Assembly: GCF_000263635.1 (NCBI RefSeq)
Contig: NZ_ADEV01000003.1
Span: 62,001-126,000 of the forward strand
DNA length: 64,000 nucleotides
Source of the DNA: Gardnerella greenwoodii 00703Dmash
GTDB lineage: Bacteria > Actinomycetota > Actinomycetes > Actinomycetales > Bifidobacteriaceae
Direction of reading: 5' to 3'
Shown: positions 55,498 to 64,000 of the stretch, one piece after another
Layout: each line of letters begins with the position of its first letter
Numbering within the stretch: position 1 is the first letter of the stretch
The notes under the pieces: model-generated
Told to the model about the DNA's origin: nothing
What the model saw: only the letters and a program-made list of their open reading frames with translations
Database searches by the model: none
Translations under genes and position numbers: made by a program

Positions 55498-56286
55498 CTA
55501 TTTTTTCCCGATTACTCGCTCAACTGCTTTAATAAGCGGATTTTCAGGCGCTACATGGAATGTTTGCACCCACTTTTCCGCGCTCAAATTTTGCGGCTCG
55601 TCATCGCCAACAATAGTGCCATCAAAAAGCATGATTCTTGAGCATGAGTTAATTGAGCCGATTATGTCGTGAGAACTCATAAGAATTGCTTCTCCAGACT
55701 TTGCTAAATCCAAAAATAGGCTCGTAAGTAGCTCTTGAGTTGGCATATCGAGTCCGGTAAAAGGTTCGTCAAGTAAAAGAAGTCTCGGCTCGCCTGCAAG
55801 TGCTCGCGCAACCAACACGCGCTGACGCTGGCCGCCGGAAAGCTCACCAATTGTGCGGTCTCGAAAATCAGCCATTCCTGTGCGGTGAAGCGAGGCAAGC
55901 GCAATTTCGTAATCTTCTTTTTTTGCGCGACGAACGTAACCAATGTGACGAATCCTACCCATCATCACCACATCTAAAACAGAAAGCGGAAAATCCCACG
56001 CAATATCGTGACGTTGAGGCACGTATCCAACGTAAGATACGCGCGAATTTACACTATCGCCTTCTGCGCTAGGAGCTTTAACTTCTAGTTTTCCGGCGTG
56101 CGGAATCAGCCCCATAATTGCGCGGAAAAGCGTTGTTTTCCCAGCGCCGTTCGCACCCAGTAACCCAACGAATTCGCCACTATTGATAGTAAAAGAAACG
56201 TCTTTTACAACAGTGCGATTTGCGTAGCTTACACTCAAGTTTTGCGCGTTAATAACAGTACTATTTTCGCTAATATTTTTATTCAT
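55498..56286 (-). CDS. Metal-type ABC transporter ATP-binding protein (anchored-repeat system)
   Basis: About 262 residues from the ATG at 56286; ATGs at 56295 and 56310 are in frame. Walker A is GLLGANGAGKTTLF, the signature is GELSGGQRQRVLVARAL, Walker B is LLLLDEPFTGLD, and the switch His is in MSSHD. It resembles ZnuC/MntA ATPases. It lies between the binding protein and the permease, all with short gaps. Confidence 0.93.
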   Translation of the reverse strand: MNKNISENSTVINAQNLSVSYANRTVVKDVSFTINSGEFVGLLGANGAGKTTLFRAIMGLIPHAGKLEVKAPSAEGDSVNSRVSYVGYVPQRHDIAWDFPLSVLDVVMMGRIRHIGYVRRAKKEDYEIALASLHRTGMADFRDRTIGELSGGQRQRVLVARALAGEPRLLLLDEPFTGLDMPTQELLTSLFLDLAKSGEAILMSSHDIIGSINSCSRIMLFDGTIVGDDEPQNLSAEKWVQTFHVAPENPLIKAVERVIGKK

Positions 56287-56317
56287 AAATCCCATCCACT
56301 TCGCTATCACTTCGCTA

Positions 56318-58090
56318 TCACTTCAAACATTTCGCTAAAGAATCCGCGTTAGCTCGCATCATATCCGCGTAAGTTCTAACCTTCGCGTCGAAAGCGTCAC
56401 CATAAATTGGGCAAACTTTCACATGCGCTTCGGCTGCAAGCTCTTTAAGCACAGACGAGCGCGAAATCAAATTCGGCTCCAAAAACACTGCAGGAATTTC
56501 CAAGTCGCGCAAAATTTGCGAAAGCCTGCGCCTATCTTGCACGCTCGGCTCGCTTGAAGGGTTAATTGTTACAAATCCTGCAATATTTACACCGTAAGCT
56601 TTACCCAAGTATGCAAAAGCGTCGTGCGTTGTAACTAAGTTGCGGCGCTCTTTTGGAATTGACGCAACTTTTTTGCGCATATACGCGTCTACGTCAAGAA
56701 GTTTGTTAATATATCGGTCCGCATTTGCGCGATATTTGCGAGCGTTTTTAGCGTCCACTTCGCACAAGCGATCCGCAATTGTGCGCACATAAGCAATACC
56801 GTTTTTTACTGACTGCCACAAATGCGGGTCAATATCTCCGTGAACATGCTTTCCTAAAACAGCTTGCGGAAGCTGATACAACTTTTCGCGAGCAGCACCC
56901 AAAAAACGATACCCCTGCTCTGCCGGAATCTCCTTCAGCGCATTAGTCGGCACTTCTACTACTACATCGCGAGGCGCATAATACACGCGTTTTGGCGCAG
57001 CAGAGCGCTTTTCTTGCAAAGTATCCACTCGGTACATAAACCCGTGCGACGCCAAATCGTATGCTAAATCAGCGTGACCTTGATTCAAAACCACGCGAGC
57101 TTTGCGCTTTTTCGCTACTTTCTGTGCGTTTACACCAACAGCAAAACGCATACTGGTATTACCTAAGCTTGCAACTCTTGCGCCTTGAGCATCTAAAATA
57201 TCCGCATGCCAATCAAGCGTGTACTCTCCTGGCTTGCTAAAAGCCCAACTTAAGTGCGTGTGCGCATCCGCTGGCAAATCCACATGATCTTCGTCGCTAA
57301 TTCCGTTCGCTGAATTTACGTAAGTTTCTACGCTTCCAAAAGTGCCTGTAAGGTAAGCGAATAATGCTCCAGGTCCTTTTACTTTTGTTGCAGTTAAGCG
57401 GATTCTGTCCGAACGCTTCATGTTGTATGCATTTGGCTTTATTACGGTTGCGCGTCCTTCTTTTGTTACTGTTGAAGGCGCGTTTGATTGTGAAGACTGC
57501 GAAGATGTAGAAGATTGCGATTCTTCAGAAGATTTAGAATTTTGCGATTCTTCAGAAGATTTCACAGTTGCAGATTTCACAGTTGCAGCTTCTGCTCCAA
57601 CTTGCGCAGCCATGCGTTCTGTAGCAAGACCTAGCCAAATAGTATCCAAAGACACGTCTTCGACCATTGGAATAATATCCGCCGCATGTTTCACGCTTTC
57701 TTCAGCAAGCTCAACATTCGGCACGCCTTTTCGCAAATTTGCGTCCAAAGCTGTAATCACGCCGTGCTCTTCAAGCATCATGTAATTACTAAAAGCCACG
57801 TCCGCATACACAACGTCTCGAATTGATCGCAATCGCGGCTCGTAAGAGTGCGGATCTGCATTATCCGGCACTATTGAACTCACATTTGCAGCATCTCCTG
57901 CTACATTCGCCACCATATCGCGCAAAACGCCTGTAGTAGTAACCACATTAATACGGCCATCCATATGTCCTGCGCGCGTATTGCCGTTTGCGCTGCCACA
58001 AGCAGAAAGCGGAAAAATAAGCGCAACCACTGCAATTGCGTCAATCGCAGCAAAAAAAGTTTGCTTTGTTTTTCTGGGCCAACGAATCAC
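56318..58090 (-). CDS. Metal-binding lipoprotein of ABC transporter with embedded anchored-repeat module
   Basis: 590 residues. Lipobox LSAC gives a lipid-modified Cys31. The ZnuA-type N lobe (about 45-170) has NADPHSYEP (His81). The C lobe (from about 415) has HGDIDPHLW (His about 422), TTHDAFAYLGKAYG (His about 491) and IYGDAFD (Asp about 563), matching the usual three-His/one-Asp metal site. Between the lobes lies a Ser-rich linker and an anchored-repeat module of the kind in the neighbouring surface proteins. The second half of the repeat (VKGPGALFAYLTG, ADAHTHLSWAFSKPGEYTL) comes first and the first half (NQGHADLAYDL to YRFLGAAREKLYQLPQ) second. It matches the NCBI 'anchored repeat ABC transporter substrate-binding' description (recalled). 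Confidence 0.88.
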   Translation of the reverse strand: MIRWPRKTKQTFFAAIDAIAVVALIFPLSACGSANGNTRAGHMDGRINVVTTTGVLRDMVANVAGDAANVSSIVPDNADPHSYEPRLRSIRDVVYADVAFSNYMMLEEHGVITALDANLRKGVPNVELAEESVKHAADIIPMVEDVSLDTIWLGLATERMAAQVGAEAATVKSATVKSSEESQNSKSSEESQSSTSSQSSQSNAPSTVTKEGRATVIKPNAYNMKRSDRIRLTATKVKGPGALFAYLTGTFGSVETYVNSANGISDEDHVDLPADAHTHLSWAFSKPGEYTLDWHADILDAQGARVASLGNTSMRFAVGVNAQKVAKKRKARVVLNQGHADLAYDLASHGFMYRVDTLQEKRSAAPKRVYYAPRDVVVEVPTNALKEIPAEQGYRFLGAAREKLYQLPQAVLGKHVHGDIDPHLWQSVKNGIAYVRTIADRLCEVDAKNARKYRANADRYINKLLDVDAYMRKKVASIPKERRNLVTTHDAFAYLGKAYGVNIAGFVTINPSSEPSVQDRRRLSQILRDLEIPAVFLEPNLISRSSVLKELAAEAHVKVCPIYGDAFDAKVRTYADMMRANADSLAKCLK

Positions 58091-58129
58091 CCTTACACAC
58101 TCCTACTACTTTTAATAGCGAAATAAACC

Positions 58130-60454
58130 TTAATAGCGCAGTAACCAATTCAAACTAATGAGTCCGCGCTTGTAGAGGAACCAAATTCCGGCAGCAGTAA
58201 CGGATAGAACAGTTAATACTCCACCAATAATAAGCGAGTATGCAAGCACAGGATTCCTACTAAACAATCCTGAAATTCCAGTTGACTCATCATCTTTTAC
58301 ATTGCTAAGCAAGCTTCTTCTAAGACCCTTAACGCGCTTAGAAGCATATTTTGCTTCAACACCTTTGCGCGACTTGCTGCCGATTGTGCCGAATAGCTTC
58401 ACAGTTCTGCCGGTTTTTGAGGATTTAGATTTTCCGGATTTAGATTTATTGGAAGCAAACCCTCCCCCAAAGAATGATGAACCACCATTACCAGAGTATG
58501 ATGCAGCAGCTAATGGCGTGCTCCCACCATTATTATTGCTTCCAGAATTGCTTCCAGAATTTCCGCCGTTTCCGCCATTTTCAAATGAAGTTGCACCGTC
58601 AGTTGCGCCTTCAGTTGTGCCTTCAGTTGCGCCGTCGCCGTCACCATCAGCAACATTGTCTCCTTCATCTCCACCAACTTCGCTTACGGAGCAGCCCATA
58701 GGTGTTTTAAGCGCGTCCACACCAATTGCGAAGTGGAAATCCTTAGCAAGAGTTTTGCCATTAGCGCTAACTGCAAGACGAATCGTGTAGTATCCAGATT
58801 TTGAAAAATCCCAGTTCAAGTGCATATGCGTATTAGCCGGAATTGTGTAAGTTCGATTTCCGTTACTAGACATAACAGTTTTCGCTTTTGTGCCAAGTCC
58901 ACCCTGCAACCAAATGCGCACACTGCCAGGCCCTTTTACAGATTCAAGACTTATTTTGCTGGATTTATGCGGATGCAAACCTTGGTTGCTCCAACCAACC
59001 CATGGAACGCTTCCTTTTTGCGTTTGAGGAAGTCTCCACACATTTCCATCTTTTGCTGCATTTCCTGCGTAAAATACGACTTTACTTGGGTCGCGCTTTA
59101 CGTGAGATCCAGTTACGTCTTCTTGCACTGCAAAGCCGATTCCGCTACCGTTTGAGTACGTTGCTAAATCAACGTGCCCATGTTTGATAATCAGCTTATC
59201 TTCTTTTATATCGTTAAAAGTTGAACATTTTTTAGTTGTTTTTTTATTCTTATTTTTAGATTTGGATTGTTTAGAATCTAAATTATTTTTACTAGATTCT
59301 GTTTCGGCTTCTTCTTCATCTTCAGAGCCACGATTTGCCAATCCGCCACTTGGCTTAGATCCAGGCCAAGGCGTTACGTACACTCTGTTGTTATTGCCGT
59401 TTATAACAATTGAAGTCGATGAATCCTCATCGTCATCATCGCTGCCATTTTCGCCTTCAGATTCCTCATCGTCAGAATCGGAATCTGAGTCACTTTCACC
59501 TTCGCCTTCAGATTCCTCACCGTCGGAATCTTCCTCAGCCTTCTGCTTTTCTAATTTAACGAATCCACTGTAATCATTAAATTCTTCATCAGAAGCTGCA
59601 ATCGATTCATTATCGCTAGAGGCAGCAGCATCCATATCTACTTCAAACGTGTATCGTTGTACATTTTTATAAATAGAGCCTGCTTCATTCCTTCCAGCAG
59701 CTTCCACGTCAAGAACATACTTTCCAGCTTTGGTAAATATCCAATTAACATGCATATGCGCTTTTGAACCCACATACATTTTGTGCGGGAATTTTGTGTT
59801 AGGCGTTCCTATAACAGGTGTTACGTCACCATGAGCATCATCCTGATAAGCGTACACGGCTCCGCCTTTTGGAACTGTTGCGCTTTTTATAGCAAATCTT
59901 ACGCCTGTTATACCAGATTTTTCACCTAAAGTTTCGGTTGCAAATCCCGGCCACAATTTACTAGTATCTTGAGTTTGAGGTAATCCCCAAATTGGCACAT
60001 CACTGCCATTTTTGGGCAAAAACTTTAGTCCTTCACTAGATTGTTTAGTGTTGTTTCCAAGTACAAATACTAATAGAGTTGGATTGTATCTATGCTTTTC
60101 ATTAACTCCAGGGAAACTATCTCCGCGAGTTCCTAAAACAAATTTTCCTTTTTTGCTAATATACGTTGCGAACGCGTCTGTATGACCTTTGTTTACCATG
60201 CATTTTGCTGTTATATACGAACGGTCTTCACTTTCAGCATCGTCAGATACAACAGCATCCTTGCAATTCTGCTTATTTTCAGCGCCATCAATTTTTTCAC
60301 TATTCGCACTAGAGCCAGAGCTTACGCCAGCCTCGTCCGCGTACGCACTACCGCAATTGCAGCAGCACATGGAAGCTAAAAAGCCGACTGAAATAATCGC
60401 GCTAACAAAAGCACTAAACAGCCTCATGCAAATTAATGTAGATTTTTTAAGCAT
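58130..60454 (-). CDS. Surface protein with two anchored-repeat (choice-of-anchor M) domains
   Basis: 774 residues. A signal peptide ends near AYA-DEA (about residue 40). Repeat domain 1 (about 88-278) has KGHTDAFATYISKKG, WGLPQTQDTSKLWPGFATE and SKAHMHVNWIFTKAGKYVLD. An acidic Ser/Asp/Glu spacer follows. Domain 2 (about 428-580) has HGHVDLATYSNGSG, WRLPQTQKGSVPWVGWSN and NTHMHLNWDFSKSGYYTI. A Gly/Asn/Ser-rich stretch leads to a single C-terminal span and a short basic tail; there is no LPxTG. The repeated His residues are candidate metal ligands. It is second of three surface proteins in the operon. Confidence 0.85.
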   Translation of the reverse strand: MLKKSTLICMRLFSAFVSAIISVGFLASMCCCNCGSAYADEAGVSSGSSANSEKIDGAENKQNCKDAVVSDDAESEDRSYITAKCMVNKGHTDAFATYISKKGKFVLGTRGDSFPGVNEKHRYNPTLLVFVLGNNTKQSSEGLKFLPKNGSDVPIWGLPQTQDTSKLWPGFATETLGEKSGITGVRFAIKSATVPKGGAVYAYQDDAHGDVTPVIGTPNTKFPHKMYVGSKAHMHVNWIFTKAGKYVLDVEAAGRNEAGSIYKNVQRYTFEVDMDAAASSDNESIAASDEEFNDYSGFVKLEKQKAEEDSDGEESEGEGESDSDSDSDDEESEGENGSDDDDEDSSTSIVINGNNNRVYVTPWPGSKPSGGLANRGSEDEEEAETESSKNNLDSKQSKSKNKNKKTTKKCSTFNDIKEDKLIIKHGHVDLATYSNGSGIGFAVQEDVTGSHVKRDPSKVVFYAGNAAKDGNVWRLPQTQKGSVPWVGWSNQGLHPHKSSKISLESVKGPGSVRIWLQGGLGTKAKTVMSSNGNRTYTIPANTHMHLNWDFSKSGYYTIRLAVSANGKTLAKDFHFAIGVDALKTPMGCSVSEVGGDEGDNVADGDGDGATEGTTEGATDGATSFENGGNGGNSGSNSGSNNNGGSTPLAAASYSGNGGSSFFGGGFASNKSKSGKSKSSKTGRTVKLFGTIGSKSRKGVEAKYASKRVKGLRRSLLSNVKDDESTGISGLFSRNPVLAYSLIIGGVLTVLSVTAAGIWFLYKRGLISLNWLLRY

Positions 60455-60500
60455 TACTTATCCTAAACTACTTATTTATTACTAATTCGCTACTTATTAG

Positions 60501-61574
60501 CTACTTATTCAAATCAGTTTTTGGCAAAATAATTGTTTCTTCCGAAGCATTCACTAAATCTCCGAGAGTATTTTGCTGCGAAATCGCCTGTTCGCGCGCT
60601 TTCTTGCTTTTTATTACAGCGAATAAAATAAACGCAATAATAACGACGGTAAGAATTACAACAATAATCATCACAATCTGCGCAATTACAACAGTATCAT
60701 CTGCTTTATGAGACTTTTGATGCTTTTTGCTTGAAGCTATACCAGATTTATTATTGTCAGCATTTCCATTATTCTGTTCTGCGTTTTCATCCTCGCCATT
60801 ATCTTCAGAATCTTCACTGCCGTTTTGTGACTCAGCTTCCTGCGCTCCACCAGCAGCGCCACCAAGAGCAGCCTGCGGATCCGTATTGTCTCCAACCGCA
60901 AAATTAAGAACGCGAGTATCGCTTACTTTTCGCCCATTCTTCAATTTTCCAGAAAAAGTGAGCTTCACATGGTAAATACCAGGCTTAGAAAACACCCAAT
61001 TCACGTGAGTATGAGCGTTAGTTTCAATCCAGCTGTTTTGCGGATAACCTTTAGTACTATCCCAAAGTTGCTGCGGATTATTATTGCCATTTTCTAAGTA
61101 AACGTGCAATTTTCCTGGACCGCTTACTCCTTCGAGCGAAAGGTTAGCTCCGCGATCAAGCTCGTTTAACACTCCACCTTCTTGAGTATTCCATCCAAGC
61201 CATGGAACATCAGGATTCTGAGTTTGTGGAATTACGTAAAGTTTGGTTCCAGGCTTTTCACCAATAAAACTGTAGGTAGAATCGTTTGGCATTGAAATAA
61301 TCGAGCTACTACCCAGCTTGAACACAACATTTTCTGGATCTCGCCACACTGGATCGTCACCAGTATCGTCACGAATTTGTATTTTCCAATTTCCGCCCGC
61401 AAGAGTTGGTCCAAAATCGGCGTGACCTGCCTGAATCATAACAGGTTGGTTGCTGCTTGCCGCGTGAGCAGATTCCACAAAAGAAGTCGGCAACAACAAA
61501 GTTGCTATTATCATAATCGCTGTTGCAGCAAACGCAATAATTCCTTTTGAAATATAACGCTTATTATTTATCAT
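60501..61574 (-). CDS. Surface protein with one anchored-repeat domain and cytoplasmic tail
   Basis: 357 residues. A signal peptide ends near AHA-ASS (about residue 39). One repeat domain (about 47-235) has QAGHADFGPTLAGGNWKIQI, YVIPQTQNPDVPWLGW, VSGPGKLHVYL and NAHTHVNWVFSKPGIYHV. An acidic Asn/Glu linker follows, then a span (about 290-320) and, unusually, a 40-residue cytoplasmic tail (KSKKAREQAISQQNTLGDLV). It begins 46 bp before the two-domain protein gene's upstream end and is co-transcribed. Confidence 0.85.
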   Translation of the reverse strand: MINNKRYISKGIIAFAATAIMIIATLLLPTSFVESAHAASSNQPVMIQAGHADFGPTLAGGNWKIQIRDDTGDDPVWRDPENVVFKLGSSSIISMPNDSTYSFIGEKPGTKLYVIPQTQNPDVPWLGWNTQEGGVLNELDRGANLSLEGVSGPGKLHVYLENGNNNPQQLWDSTKGYPQNSWIETNAHTHVNWVFSKPGIYHVKLTFSGKLKNGRKVSDTRVLNFAVGDNTDPQAALGGAAGGAQEAESQNGSEDSEDNGEDENAEQNNGNADNNKSGIASSKKHQKSHKADDTVVIAQIVMIIVVILTVVIIAFILFAVIKSKKAREQAISQQNTLGDLVNASEETIILPKTDLNK

Positions 61575-61584
61575 TTTTTATCCT

Positions 61585-63912
61585 TTATAACATTTTCAAG
61601 CGTGAACGAAGTAAGAATGCTCCAACTCCTGTTATTGTGCACAAACTTACGCTTGCGGCACCAATAGCAGCAGCCACCCATTTTGTTTTATAATCTTTTT
61701 CTTCTTGAGATTCTTCGCCTTCAGTTAAGTTTTCTGAATACTCATCGTTGCTTTCTTCAGACTCATACGAGGCATTCTTAGTGGATTTTTTGCTCTTTTT
61801 TCTAAGAAGCTTAACTTTTTTCAGCTTTTTAGCATGCTTTGAAGAAGATCTACTATGACGCAACCCACCCAAGGTTCTAGAAGCTGATTTTGTAAAACCG
61901 CCACCAGAATTTGCAAATCCGCCTTTTGATTGAGTTTTCTTAGCTAACGGAGTGCTACCAGCGTTCTGAAGATTATTCTGCTCAGCGCCGGAAGTTTTAG
62001 AATTATTATTTGCGTCAGTCTGATTCTGGCTTGAAGCATCTATGACTTTATCAATATTGTCTTCTGAGCTGGCATTTTCATTTTCGCCTGCGTTATCGCC
62101 TGCATGCTCAGCTTTAGAATTATTTTTGCTGCCTGCCGGCTTACCATCTTCAGGCTTACCATCTTCAGACTGTCCATCTGCTTCACTATTTTCGCCAGAT
62201 TTACGCTTCTTATTCTTATTGCGCTTAATTTTTTTATTTTTACGCTTCTTACTGTTCTTCTGATTCTTATGCTTATTCTTGTCTTTAGATTTTTCAGCTT
62301 TTCCTGGATTGTTCTTGTTCAAATTTTTAATATTAACAGTCCAATCGCAGAAATCGTCATACCCAGCATTCCTGTACAAAGTTCCGTCGTCCAAAACAAG
62401 CGAAGCACGAATAACAGCATCCTGCATACTTTCGTCAACTACTAAATCAAGGCTTTTACCTTCAGCCATTGGTATATTAGTAAAGTTTTTTTCGCCATCC
62501 TTCTTAATCATCCACCTGTATTTTTTAACTATGGACGTAGCAGGCTCTTCTGGATCTCCAGCCCCACCATTTACAACAGGTACACGAGGCGAATACAGCT
62601 TTGCATTAAGATGCACAGTTTCACCAACATTAACCTTGTTTTTGCCCTTAATTGCAACAACTGGCCTACCGTCGGCTCCGTGATCTTCTACAACTATTTT
62701 TCCGGTTGCGCGTTGTTTTTCATAATCAAAAGTGCCTTCAAAAGCCGTAACAATAACAGAAACTTGCATATTATTCATTGCAGGCTCTGGAGGAAGTATA
62801 AGCCTTTCTCCCATAAAGCAAGTTCCTTCTGTACCTTCTTGCTCATCCGCGCGAGTTATGCACCAACGATACGTAGGCCTTTTTATTTCACCACTTGCAA
62901 TTTTTTCCTTTAAACCATCCATGTAGGTGTAAAGGTTTAAGTCTCCGCCAATTTCATAAGAATGATAATGTGGGTGTAATCCCTTATTTCGTATGCCTAA
63001 AATGCACAGCTGACCATCTTTACACTCAGGATTATCGCTCGGATCTTCGTCCTTAGTATTTGCGTCCAAAACTGGGATTTCAGCTTTTCCTCGCTCTTTA
63101 ATAGTTGAGCCAAGAGGAACAGTGTGATTATTACTTGCTGCAATTTCAAAAGTATATTCTGCAGTATTCGTAGTAATAGTTTTTTGAGTTTTCTTATTCT
63201 TAATAACCGCATACACTTCCAGCTTATACGTACCAGGTTGAGTAAATACCCAGTTTGTATGCTGATGAATTACCTGAGGTTGATGAATTACGCCTGGAAA
63301 CTCAAAGCGGCTACCTTCTTCGCCTTCAACATCGTCTTTATCTTGGTACTCAAAAGATTTAGCCCTAGACTCACCCTGCTTATTTTTATCTGTTTCCCAT
63401 ACTAAGACTTTTCCGCCTTTAGGAGCGATTACCTTTTGCACAACAATGTCTGCAGTTGCTCCATCTGGATTTTCGGCACCAACAGCGTATCTTGCTACAG
63501 ACGTATCCCACCCTGGGAACAACTCTTTATCTTGTTTATTACCAGACTCATCTAAAAGCCAATAACCCTTTGATGCGTCAAATGGTAATTTGTTTTTGTA
63601 GTTGTCAAAAGGCTTAGTGCTATATGAAGATTTTCCAACCTTCATCGTAATGTTTTCCGGCTTGTAAAGCATAGAATTTGCTTCAAAACCCATAATTAAT
63701 TTGTCGTTAAGCATAAAAGGATAAAAAATATCCATGTGACCGTTTGAGAGTACGTCTTTCTTAGATGCGTCGTATGCGTAAGTAGTGTGCCTTTCGCTCG
63801 CAAGCGCAGGCACTGCAGCACCAAAACCAGATACCAGCACTGCAAAAGCAAGCACAAATACACTTGCAGAAGCAAGCGCTCGCTTAAACATAGACTTCAC
63901 TGCATGAGTCAT
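61585..63912 (-). CDS. Large anchored-repeat surface protein, first gene of the operon
   Basis: 775 residues. A signal peptide ends near ALA-SER (about residue 39). A repeat domain (about 50-265) has LSNGHMDIFYPFML, ELFPGWDTSVARYAVG, VIAPKGGKVLVW and QHTNWVFTQPGTYKLEVYAV. A second, divergent part contains KGLHPHYHSYEIGGDLNLY and Ig-like strands (PVVAIKGKNKVNVGETVHLN). A highly basic stretch (KNSKKRKNKKIKRNKNKKRK) and a polar region precede a C-terminal span (WVAAAIGAASVSLCTITGVG) with a short basic tail. No sortase motif was seen. GSTPLA recurs before the anchor here and in the 774-residue protein, a possible local relic. It starts the operon, so control probably lies in 63913-64000 or beyond. 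Confidence 0.8.
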   Translation of the reverse strand: MTHAVKSMFKRALASASVFVLAFAVLVSGFGAAVPALASERHTTYAYDASKKDVLSNGHMDIFYPFMLNDKLIMGFEANSMLYKPENITMKVGKSSYSTKPFDNYKNKLPFDASKGYWLLDESGNKQDKELFPGWDTSVARYAVGAENPDGATADIVVQKVIAPKGGKVLVWETDKNKQGESRAKSFEYQDKDDVEGEEGSRFEFPGVIHQPQVIHQHTNWVFTQPGTYKLEVYAVIKNKKTQKTITTNTAEYTFEIAASNNHTVPLGSTIKERGKAEIPVLDANTKDEDPSDNPECKDGQLCILGIRNKGLHPHYHSYEIGGDLNLYTYMDGLKEKIASGEIKRPTYRWCITRADEQEGTEGTCFMGERLILPPEPAMNNMQVSVIVTAFEGTFDYEKQRATGKIVVEDHGADGRPVVAIKGKNKVNVGETVHLNAKLYSPRVPVVNGGAGDPEEPATSIVKKYRWMIKKDGEKNFTNIPMAEGKSLDLVVDESMQDAVIRASLVLDDGTLYRNAGYDDFCDWTVNIKNLNKNNPGKAEKSKDKNKHKNQKNSKKRKNKKIKRNKNKKRKSGENSEADGQSEDGKPEDGKPAGSKNNSKAEHAGDNAGENENASSEDNIDKVIDASSQNQTDANNNSKTSGAEQNNLQNAGSTPLAKKTQSKGGFANSGGGFTKSASRTLGGLRHSRSSSKHAKKLKKVKLLRKKSKKSTKNASYESEESNDEYSENLTEGEESQEEKDYKTKWVAAAIGAASVSLCTITGVGAFLLRSRLKML

Positions 63913-64000
63913 AATTACTATTTCGCTCTCTACACTTCATCTTCTTACCGTTATATGCGCTCTTCTTTTCGCAAATAATTATGGAAGATTTTAACAACGT
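63913..64000 (-). promoter_or_regulatory. Upstream region of the anchored-repeat operon (partial)
   Basis: On the minus strand TATAAC (near 63955) with TTATTT 17 bp upstream is a weak promoter candidate. ATAATTAT near 63978 is a short palindrome. I see no clear Zur or MntR-type box, and the region continues outside the window. Confidence 0.3.

Overview
The window looks like part of a low-GC member of the Bifidobacteriaceae, most like Gardnerella. The grounds are a single 3,181-residue type I fatty acid synthase with a separate phosphopantetheinyl transferase, an AccA/AccD acyl-CoA carboxylase, actinobacterial anchored-repeat surface proteins, an LAxTG-type surface protein, and AT-rich codon use. 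The assignment rests on recalled gene content and was not tested by a search.

Left end (1-10.9 kb) is a surface-glycan region. It holds a phosphocholine locus (partial LicD, a fused HTH-LicC-LicA protein, a LicB-type permease), a GtrB-like glycosyltransferase, two polytopic membrane proteins that resemble GT-C enzymes or flippases, and a secreted GH25 muramidase with LGFP-like wall repeats that is broken by a one-base deletion. The region from 10.9 to 31.5 kb is a lipid and biotin block: tRNA-Gly, acpS, fas, accD, accA, bioY, birA, a large membrane protein and a PucR/FasR-like regulator. These supply malonyl-CoA, the biotin for the carboxylase, the ligase that attaches it, the synthase and its activating enzyme.

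From 31.5 to 33.2 kb lies an LAKTG surface protein whose likely promoter contains a run of ten G. The region 33.6-41.5 kb is housekeeping: rplA, rplK, nusG, secE, tRNA-Trp, an aspartate-type aminotransferase, proB, obg, rpmA and rplU. RNase E/G, an AEC transporter and a Maf-Nudix fusion follow. Then come hom-thrB (threonine), a CPBP protease, ddl, gpsA and plsC. The right end (54.6-63.9 kb) is one leftward operon for an anchored-repeat metal-type ABC transporter: three surface proteins, a substrate-binding lipoprotein carrying the same repeat in permuted order, the ATPase and the permease.

The most interesting non-coding feature is a dispersed family of 53-54 bp tandem repeats with a GCCGG...CCGGC hairpin core. 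It occurs in at least five places, and one array is open in all three frames at the N-terminus of a membrane-protein gene. Several long inverted repeats of unknown function also occur between genes. All family names come from motif recognition by eye; no database search was run.
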